Part shown: positions 58,474 to 64,000 of the stretch, piece by piece | How positions within the stretch are numbered: position 1 is the first letter of the stretch | Layout of the letters: every line of letters starts with the position of its first letter | Assembly (NCBI GenBank): GCA_044507525.1 | Contig: JBIQJM010000007.1 | Location: 1-64,000 of the forward strand | Reading direction: 5' to 3' | From: Zeimonas sp044507525 | GTDB taxonomy: Bacteria > Pseudomonadota > Gammaproteobacteria > Burkholderiales > Burkholderiaceae_E | Length of the DNA stretch: 64,000 bases | Notes under the pieces: generated by a model | Database searches by the model: none | What the model saw: only the letters and a program-made list of their open reading frames with translations | Told to the model about the DNA's origin: nothing | Position numbers and translations under genes: made by a program

Positions 58474-59682
58474 ATGAGTTCGTCGATGTTTTCCGGCGTC
58501 GAGATGGCGCCCAGGGACCCGATCCTCGGCCTGACCGAGGCCTTCAATTCCGACAGCCGGCCGGGCAAGGTGAACCTGGGGGTCGGCATCTACTACGACG
58601 ACAGCGGACGCATCCCCCTGCTCGAGGCCGTTCGTCGCGCCGAGCGCGCCCGCGTGGACGCGGCGCCGGCGCGCGGGTACCTGCCGATCGAGGGATACGG
58701 CGCCTACAACCAGGCGGTGCAGAAGCTGCTGTTCGGCGCGGATTCGCCCTTGCTCGCCGACGGACGCGTCGCCACGTTCGAGGCGCTCGGCGGCACCGGC
58801 GCCCTGCGCGTCGGCGCCGACTTCCTGCGCCGGTTGTATCCGCAGGCCGGAGTCTGGATCAGCGACCCAAGCTGGGAGAACCACCGGGCGCTGTTCGAGG
58901 CCGCCGGATTCGAAGTGAAAACCTACCCGTACTACGATCCGGCCTCGCACGGCCTGCGCTTCGACGCGATGCTCGCGGCGCTGCGCAGCCTTCCCGCGCA
59001 TTCGATCGTCGTGCTGCACGCCTGCTGCCACAATCCCACCGGCGTGGATCTCGACGCCGCGCAATGGGAAGCGGTCGTCGCCGCCGTGCGCGACCGGCAG
59101 CTGGTCGCGTTCCTCGACATGGCGTACCAGGGCTTCGCCGAGGGCATCGACGCCGACGCGATGGCAGTGCGCAGGTTCTCCGACGCGGGCCTGCCCTTCT
59201 TCGTCTCGAGCTCGTTCTCGAAGTCGTTCTCGCTGTACGGCGAGCGCGTGGGCGCGCTGTCGATCGTCACCGCCAACCGGGACGAATCGGCGCGCGTCAC
59301 GAGCCAGGTCAAGCGGGTGATCCGCACCAACTACTCGAACCCGCCGACGCACGGCGCGGCGATCGTCGCCTCGGTGCTGTCGACGCCCGAGCTGCGCAAG
59401 CTGTGGGAGAGCGAGCTGGCCGGGATGCGCGACCGCATCCGCGCGATGCGCTCGGGACTGGTGCAGCGCCTGCGCGAGAACGGCGTCGAGCAGGACTTCT
59501 CGTTCGTCGAGCGCCAGCGCGGGATGTTCTCCTACTCCGGGCTGAACCCGGTGCAGGTGGCCCGGCTGCGCGACGACTTCGGCATCTACGCGGTGGGTAC
59601 CGGGCGCATCTGCCTGGCGGCGCTGAACAGCGGGAACATCGACGCGGTGGCGAAGGCGATGGCGGAGGTGATCAGGAGCTGA
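58474..59682 (+). CDS. tyrB: Aromatic amino acid/aspartate aminotransferase (TyrB-like)
   Basis: This 402-aa PLP class I aminotransferase interconverts amino acids and 2-oxo acids. Visible are GVGIYYDDSGRIPLLEAVRR, GYLPIEGYGAYNQAVQKLLF, the PLP-phosphate region LEALGGTGALRVGAD-like, CHNPTGVDLDAAQWE, the Schiff-base lysine in SSSFSKSFSLYGERVG, and the substrate Arg near the C-terminus (TGRICLAALNSGN). This matches the aspartate/tyrosine branch. tyrB is favoured because of broad similarity; a substrate test would be needed to separate it from AspC. Confidence 0.92.
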   Translation: MSSSMFSGVEMAPRDPILGLTEAFNSDSRPGKVNLGVGIYYDDSGRIPLLEAVRRAERARVDAAPARGYLPIEGYGAYNQAVQKLLFGADSPLLADGRVATFEALGGTGALRVGADFLRRLYPQAGVWISDPSWENHRALFEAAGFEVKTYPYYDPASHGLRFDAMLAALRSLPAHSIVVLHACCHNPTGVDLDAAQWEAVVAAVRDRQLVAFLDMAYQGFAEGIDADAMAVRRFSDAGLPFFVSSSFSKSFSLYGERVGALSIVTANRDESARVTSQVKRVIRTNYSNPPTHGAAIVASVLSTPELRKLWESELAGMRDRIRAMRSGLVQRLRENGVEQDFSFVERQRGMFSYSGLNPVQVARLRDDFGIYAVGTGRICLAALNSGNIDAVAKAMAEVIRS

Positions 59683-59718
59683 TCGCGTCGCGCGGCGTCG
59701 GTCGGTTCCCGCTTCCGC

Positions 59719-59724
59719 TATACT
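59719..59724 (+). promoter_or_regulatory. Candidate -10 box (TATACT) of the tRNA-Asn gene
   Basis: TATACT lies 11 nt before the first tRNA base. A strong -35 was not evident at 17 nt upstream. It is a short, recognisable element next to a lone tRNA gene. Confidence 0.45.
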
Positions 59725-59734
59725 CGCGGGCTCT

Positions 59735-59810
59735 TCCCCGATAGCTCAGTCGGTAGAGCGACGGACTGTTAATCCGCAGGTCCCAGGTTCGAGCCCTGGT
59801 CGGGGAGCCA
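59735..59810 (+). tRNA. tRNA-Asn (anticodon GTT)
   Basis: The acceptor stem TCCCCGA/TCGGGGA, D-arm with AGCTCAGTCGGTAGAGC, anticodon GTT at 59768-59770 in loop CTGTTAA, and T-loop TTCGAGC form a standard class I tRNA. CCA is encoded at 59808-59810. Confidence 0.97.
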
Positions 59811-59819
59811 GACAGCAGA

Positions 59820-59857
59820 GGGAACCAGAGGCGAACGCCGCTGGTTCCCTTTCTTTT
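59820..59857 (+). terminator. Rho-independent terminator of tRNA-Asn
   Basis: GGGAACCAG (59820-59828) pairs with CTGGTTCCC (59841-59849) with an inner GGCG/CGCC stem, followed by TTTCTTTTT. A typical intrinsic terminator 9 nt after the CCA. Confidence 0.88.
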
Positions 59858-60763
59858 TCACTGGCGCATCGCTTCGAAGTCCGCAGCGATACGCACCGGC
59901 GCATCTGCCGCCGATGCGCGCTCGCCCGGCGCGCCCTCGACCCCCTGCCCTTGCGCGGAAGCCGGCCCGGCGGCCGCGATCGCGTTTTCCACCATCATCG
60001 CGTCGAGCACCGCCTGGTCCGGCGCGACGAACGGTGCGCCGGTGCGCGCGCAGGCCAGCGCGTCCAGCATCGGCTCGATGGCGCCGAAGACCGGCGGCAG
60101 GTGGCTGCCGAGGATCGCGGTCGGCGCCATGCGACGGATCCCGGCGAGCGCGCTCGCCAGCCGACCCTCGCCCACGTCGTGCAGCCAGGGCGCGTCGATG
60201 GTCGCCCACTGGATCTGTCGTTCCCGCAGCAGCCCGGCCGGAATGCGCGACGCGTCGTGCACCATTCCGGGAAGGATGGCGCCGAAGCAATCGGAGCTGA
60301 AGAACACCTTCGAGCGGCTGTCGTAGGCGCCGGTCGTCTCGGGCGCGTCGTAGACCGGCGGACGCACTGCCGTGAGCACCCGGTCGCCCAGGTCGATCGA
60401 CTGCCCCGGATTCAGCCAGTGCATGCGCTCCGGGGGAAGCGGCGCGAAGAGTGCGCACTTTCCCGCGCCGAGGAAGCTCGTGATCACCTTCGCCCGCGGC
60501 GCTTCCTCCAGGAGGCGCGCAAGGCTGCCGACGTGGTCCTGGTCGATGTGCGTGAGCCAGATCCAGCGCAGGTCGCCGGGGTCGATCAGCGAGCGCAGCG
60601 CCGCGAGGAATTCGTCGGTGTCGGCGTGCAGGCCGGTGTCGACGAGCAGCGGCTGCCTCGACTGCAGCAGGTACGCGTTCACCGGCAGCATCCCCAGGCC
60701 GGGGATCGGAACGCTGGAAGGAAGGATCGACACCGTTTCCACTACCCGATACGGCCGTTCCAT
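59858..60763 (-). CDS. MBL-fold metallo-hydrolase
   Basis: This 301-aa protein has a metallo-beta-lactamase-like fold with LLVDTGLHADTDEFLAALRS and metal ligands in LTHIDQDHVGSLARLL; later possible ligands are FSSDCFG and GSHLPPV. The length suits class B hydrolases such as glyoxalase II-like or lactonase members. GGAG lies about 7 nt before the ATG. It is divergent from the AraC regulator across about 78 nt. Its stop abuts the tRNA-Asn terminator. Confidence 0.85.
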   Translation of the reverse strand: MERPYRVVETVSILPSSVPIPGLGMLPVNAYLLQSRQPLLVDTGLHADTDEFLAALRSLIDPGDLRWIWLTHIDQDHVGSLARLLEEAPRAKVITSFLGAGKCALFAPLPPERMHWLNPGQSIDLGDRVLTAVRPPVYDAPETTGAYDSRSKVFFSSDCFGAILPGMVHDASRIPAGLLRERQIQWATIDAPWLHDVGEGRLASALAGIRRMAPTAILGSHLPPVFGAIEPMLDALACARTGAPFVAPDQAVLDAMMVENAIAAAGPASAQGQGVEGAPGERASAADAPVRIAADFEAMRQ

Positions 60764-60841
60764 GATCAACTCCGTTTTCAGTGGTCTGGGCCGGACCGAG
60801 CTTATGTGCGCATTCGTTGCCCGAGTGGCTGGAATCCGTCA

Positions 60842-61648
60842 ATGAGCATCGCGAAGCTGCCAATCGCCAGGCCGGTCGACCACGGGCAACTCGTCGACCC
60901 GCAGCGCCCGATCGTGACGATGTCGTACCGACTCGGCCCGGCGCGCACGCCGATGCACCGCCACCCGCGCGCGCATCTCTTCTATTGCACGCTGGGCGTG
61001 TTCCGCCTGGTACGCAACGAAGCGATGTGGATGGTGCCCGCGACGCAGGCGATCTGGATCCCGTCGGAGTTCGAGCACAGCGTCGTGGCTTCGCAGCCGA
61101 TCGCGCTGCTGTCGCTGTTCGTCGACGCGTCGGCGACGGTCGCCCTGCCGCGCAGCTGCCTCGTCGTCGACGTATCGCCGCTGCTGCGCGAGCTGATCCT
61201 GGCGGCGATCGATGCGGGCAACGACTATCCGGCCGAGGGCGCCGCCGCTCGCCTGATGGGCGTGCTGCTCGATCGGCTGCGCACGATGCAGCCGGCGCCG
61301 CTGAACCTGCCGATGCCGCAGGACAAGCGACTGCAGCCGATCGCGCAGGCGCTGCTGGCGAACCCGGCCGACGATCGCGACCTGGAGGACTGGGCCCGAT
61401 GCGCCGGAGCGAGCGTGCGTACGCTCGAGCGACTCTTCGCCGGCGAGACCGGCCTGGGCTTCGCGGCCTGGCGCAGGCAGCTGCGGCTGCTCGGGGCGCT
61501 CGAGCGGCTCGGCGCCGGCGACTCGGTCACGCGCGTCGCGCTCGACTTCGGCTACCAGAGCCCGAGTGCGTTCATCGCGATGTTCCGCCGGACGCTCGGC
61601 GTGCCGCCGAGCCACTATTTTCGCCGGACCGCTGCGTGCGGAACGTGA
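60842..61648 (+). CDS. AraC-family transcriptional regulator
   Basis: This 268-aa regulator has an N-terminal cupin-like sensor (HRHPRAHLFYCTLGVFRLVR, WMVPATQAIWIPSEFEHSVV) and a C-terminal double helix-turn-helix (ARCAGASVRTLERLFAGETG, RVALDFGYQSPSAFIAMFRR). It is divergent from the MBL hydrolase gene and likely controls it. Its 3' end overlaps the convergent alkB gene by 77 nt. Confidence 0.88.
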   Translation: MSIAKLPIARPVDHGQLVDPQRPIVTMSYRLGPARTPMHRHPRAHLFYCTLGVFRLVRNEAMWMVPATQAIWIPSEFEHSVVASQPIALLSLFVDASATVALPRSCLVVDVSPLLRELILAAIDAGNDYPAEGAAARLMGVLLDRLRTMQPAPLNLPMPQDKRLQPIAQALLANPADDRDLEDWARCAGASVRTLERLFAGETGLGFAAWRRQLRLLGALERLGAGDSVTRVALDFGYQSPSAFIAMFRRTLGVPPSHYFRRTAACGT

Positions 61649-62267
61649 TCGACCAGCGCAGCGCCTTCGTCGGCGCCACGCTGTGCTGCCAGCTCCATCG
61701 TGCGGGGCCGTGCAGCAGATAGATCGAGCGCGGCGCCAGCGTCAGGCGGACGATGTCGGCACGCTTCGGCCGCACCGGCGGATACGGGCGGAAACGCATC
61801 GTCGCGTCCGCGCCGAGCGAGACGCCGACCACGTCCTCGAAGTCCGGCACGTCCCGATGCCAGCCCAGCGGCGTTCCCGGCCGATACTCGGCGACGAGCG
61901 CCTGCACGAGTGCCGCAGGCGCGACACCGAGCCAGCGCGCGACCCGGTCCCGCAGCGGATGCAGTTCGGCGACGAGCTCCGACGACGGTTCGAGCCGGTT
62001 CGCCCGGTAGTCGAAGCGGCCGCCGAAGCTCGCGATGCGGCGCCGCGCAGTGTAGTCCTTGTACTTCGCTTCCTCGAGCGGCAGTGCGCGGATGCATGCC
62101 ACGAGCTCGCTCTCCTCGCCCGCCGAGAGGAAGTCGGGTTCGTAGCGCAGGCCCTCGGGCATCCCGACCGGAAGCGGCACCGGCGCGTCGAACAGCACGT
62201 ACTGCGACGACGAGGGGGCTTGCTGCCCGCCTGTGCTCGCGCGCGTCGCGCAGATCGAAGATTTCAT
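61572..62267 (-). CDS. alkB: AlkB-like Fe(II)/2-oxoglutarate-dependent dioxygenase
   Basis: This 231-aa DNA/RNA repair dioxygenase has the iron site in LGWHRDVPDFEDVVGVSLGA (HxD) and the distal His and 2-oxoglutarate Arg in SWQHSVAPTKALRWSITFRT. The fold matches AlkB. ATG 62267 has GGGAGAG upstream. It is convergent on the AraC gene. Oxidative demethylation of alkylated bases is known for the family; the substrate range here is not shown. Confidence 0.9.
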   Translation of the reverse strand: MKSSICATRASTGGQQAPSSSQYVLFDAPVPLPVGMPEGLRYEPDFLSAGEESELVACIRALPLEEAKYKDYTARRRIASFGGRFDYRANRLEPSSELVAELHPLRDRVARWLGVAPAALVQALVAEYRPGTPLGWHRDVPDFEDVVGVSLGADATMRFRPYPPVRPKRADIVRLTLAPRSIYLLHGPARWSWQHSVAPTKALRWSITFRTQRSGENSGSAARRASGGTSR

Positions 62268-62370
62268 GTCGCTCTCCCGGCTTAATGTCCGCGTCCCGGA
62301 GGTCGCCTTGTGGCGTTGAGGGCCTGCGACATCACGTGTGCCCCGACCACCAATCCCTCCAGGAGCGACC

Positions 62371-63192
62371 ATGCTGAGCCTTCATACCAACGCTGCCGCG
62401 CTGTCCGCCCAGAACTCGATCGGCGGCACGCAAAAGTCGCTGGCCACCTCGATGAGCCGCCTGTCGACCGGTTACCGTGTCAATTCGGCAATGGACGACG
62501 CCGCCGGCCTGCAGATCGCCACCCGCCTGAATGCCCAGACGCGTGGCCAGGCGGTGGCGATGCGCAACACGCAGAACGGCATCTCGATGCTGCAGACGGC
62601 CGAGGGCGCGCTGAGCGAGACGACCAACATTCTCCTGCGCATGAAGGACCTGGCGACCGAAGCGGCGTCCGACACCGCCAGCGCCGCCGACCGCACCGCC
62701 ATCGGAAAGGAACTCACGGCGCTGAACGCAGAGCTCGGCAACATCTTCTCCAACACTTCGTTCGGCGGCCAGACGCTGTTCACGGGCACCGGTGCGCTGG
62801 CCACGACGACGACCTTCCAGATCGGCGCATCGACGAGCGAGACGATGGCCCTGTCCGGCGTGACGATCCCCACGGGCTTCTCGCTGGCGGCCGTTGCGGT
62901 CACCGACCACACCACCGCGAACGCGCTGATCGGCACGCTGCAGACCCAGATCGACGCGCTGGGCACGTTCCGCTCGGAGCTCGGCGCGGTCGCCAACCGC
63001 CTCGAGCACACGTACAACAACCTGTCCAACATGAGCATGAACACCGAAGCCGCACGCGGCCGCATCATGGACGTCGACTACGCCAGCGAAACGGCGCAGA
63101 TGACCAAGCAGCAGATGCTGTTGCAGGCAGGCACCTCGATGCTCAAGCAGAGCAGCAGCATGTCGCAGCTCGTGATGTCGCTGATGCAATAA
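62371..63192 (+). CDS. fliC: Flagellin
   Basis: This 273-aa filament protein has the conserved N-terminal coiled-coil core (SLHTNAAALSAQNSIGGTQK, SRLSTGYRVNSAMDDAAGLQ) and C-terminal core (ELGAVANRLEHTYNNLSNMS, MLLQAGTSMLKQSSSMSQLV). The central D2/D3 region is very short (about residues 150-190). AGGAG precedes the ATG. A strong terminator follows, so it is monocistronic. Confidence 0.95.
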   Translation: MLSLHTNAAALSAQNSIGGTQKSLATSMSRLSTGYRVNSAMDDAAGLQIATRLNAQTRGQAVAMRNTQNGISMLQTAEGALSETTNILLRMKDLATEAASDTASAADRTAIGKELTALNAELGNIFSNTSFGGQTLFTGTGALATTTTFQIGASTSETMALSGVTIPTGFSLAAVAVTDHTTANALIGTLQTQIDALGTFRSELGAVANRLEHTYNNLSNMSMNTEAARGRIMDVDYASETAQMTKQQMLLQAGTSMLKQSSSMSQLVMSLMQ

Positions 63193-63204
63193 GACCCCCG
63201 TCGC

Positions 63205-63234
63205 TCGACCGACCGTGCACCCGCACGGGTCGGT
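63205..63234. terminator. Long GC-rich stem after fliC
   Basis: GACCGACC-GTGC and GCAC-G-GGTCGGTC form a stem with a single bulged G and loop ACCC. It ends without a T-run. It may act with the second, stronger hairpin 11 bp further on. Confidence 0.55.
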
Positions 63235-63244
63235 CCCTCTTCCC

Positions 63245-63275
63245 GAAGCCAGGCCGATGCCTGGCTTCATTTTCG
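63245..63275 (+). terminator. Rho-independent terminator after fliC
   Basis: A perfect 10-bp stem GAAGCCAGGC/GCCTGGCTTC with loop CGAT is followed by ATTTTC. It ends the flagellin transcript before the next gene. Confidence 0.85.
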
Positions 63276-63346
63276 ACGGCTGCTGCCGATAACGCGGGTG
63301 GTCTCGTCCCACCCAGGGCGCCTCGTCGCGCCCCATCCTCGCAGAC

Positions 63347-64000
63347 ATGCAAACGAACGTGCAGAACCGGCGGGCGCGCAGGCACTGGGAAGCCGGCCGG
63401 CGCGCCGACCGGAATCGGCGCTGGCCCGAGGCCGAGCGCGAGTACCGGACGGCCGCCCGGCTCGCCCCGCGCGAGAGTCTGTACTGGCTGAGCCTGTCGG
63501 TCGCGCTGCTCGAGCAGGACGCGGCGGAACAGGCCGCGGCTGCCGCCACGCAGGCGCTGCGCCTGCAGGCCGACAACCTGCTGGCTGCCCGCCTGCTCGC
63601 CCGGTGCCTGGCGATGCAGAACCGGCACCACGAGGCGGCGGACGTGTACCTCGGCCTGCCCGAATCGGTGCCGCGTACCGCGGAACTGCTGATGGAGCAG
63701 GGCGAGCTGCTGCTGCGCTCCGAACGATGGCAGGAAGCCATCGAGACCTACCTCGAGTGCCTGCGCCAGGACGTCGGCAATTCGATGGCCTACCAGCACA
63801 TGGGCCTGGCCTTCCAGCACATCAACCATCCGCGCGATGCCGCGGTGTGCTTCGAGACCGCCGCGACCACCGACAAGACGGGACGGGTGAAGATCCTGGC
63901 CCTGTCGCAACTGGTGCAGATGCTTCGCCAGGCCGCCCAGTGGCCGGACCTGGCGAAGCACACCGCGGCGCTGCTGCAGGTGCTCGACGACAGCGACGAC
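63347..64000 (+). CDS. TPR-repeat protein, N-terminal part (cut by window end)
   Basis: An open frame of 218 codons from ATG 63347 runs to the window edge without a stop. It encodes helical repeats of TPR type (REYRTAARLAPRESLYWLSL, AIETYLECLRQDVGNSMAYQ, HMGLAFQHINHPRDAAVCFE). The N-terminus is Arg-rich. Proteins with this start next to flagellin genes are often SPINDLY-type glycosyltransferases for flagellin, but that C-terminal domain lies outside the window. Confidence 0.72.
   Translation, partial: MQTNVQNRRARRHWEAGRRADRNRRWPEAEREYRTAARLAPRESLYWLSLSVALLEQDAAEQAAAAATQALRLQADNLLAARLLARCLAMQNRHHEAADVYLGLPESVPRTAELLMEQGELLLRSERWQEAIETYLECLRQDVGNSMAYQHMGLAFQHINHPRDAAVCFETAATTDKTGRVKILALSQLVQMLRQAAQWPDLAKHTAALLQVLDDSDD

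Overview
The window is a high-GC (roughly two-thirds G+C) chromosomal segment that looks like a betaproteobacterium of the order Burkholderiales. The evidence is the gene content: tripartite tricarboxylate (TctABC/Bug) transport genes, an rpfE-like/recJ/prfB/lysS block, iscR/iscA, an acs and prpE pair, class I fumarase, class III pantothenate kinase, and a short flagellin. No insertion sequence, phage gene or CRISPR array was seen. Most gene pairs are tightly packed with ATGA or GTGA stop/start overlaps.

Layout. 152-4849: aldo/keto reductase, then a divergent efflux pair (emrA-emrB) and IclR regulator around a large palindrome. 4803-11150 (minus strand): an uptake and catabolic unit of a GntR/HutC regulator, a metal-dependent hydrolase, TctB, TctA, TctC and an MmgE/PrpD protein. 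11372-24380: an IclR regulator, then a minus-strand run ending in a PEBP protein (a NitT/TauT-type ABC importer, a Cat1-type CoA-transferase, a CaiB-type CoA-transferase, a UGSC-family selenoprotein and a 395-aa protein of unknown function). Divergent from it is a plus-strand run of a thioredoxin-reductase-like flavoprotein, acyl-CoA dehydrogenase, a second CaiB protein and a MaoC hydratase. 24474-29819: selA, a TlpA-like thioredoxin, a transglutaminase-like protein, selB and selC (tRNA-Sec). 29926-44948: tRNA-Ser, acs, fumA, coaX, a YdcF-like protein, prpE, an NlpC/P60 hydrolase, an iron-binding protein, RidA, an alpha/beta hydrolase, bdhA, comEC and tatD. 44956-54872: lolD, lolC/E, an rpfE-like gene, recJ, prfB (programmed frameshift), lysS, an MFS protein, iscA and iscR. 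55481-64000: a low-molecular-weight phosphatase, uvrB, an aromatic aminotransferase, tRNA-Asn, an MBL-fold hydrolase and AraC pair, alkB, flagellin, and a TPR protein cut by the window end.

The most interesting part is 11-30 kb. A gene that a standard caller would split into two ORFs (19042-19338 and 18775-19008) is one 187-codon selenoprotein gene. Its in-frame TGA (codon 99) starts the motif U-G-S-C-T-S-C. A hairpin with a GGUCU apical loop lies exactly 18 nt after the TGA, the same register as in the Escherichia coli fdhF SECIS element. The whole selenocysteine decoding apparatus (selA, selB, selC) lies 5-10 kb away. The selenoprotein sits among a dedicated-looking flavin disulfide reductase, two kinds of CoA-transferase, an acyl-CoA dehydrogenase and a hydratase, together with an importer. 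I infer an undescribed selenium-dependent route that takes up a small organic molecule, processes it by redox chemistry at a selenenyl/thiol site, and handles the product as a CoA thioester. The substrate is unknown.
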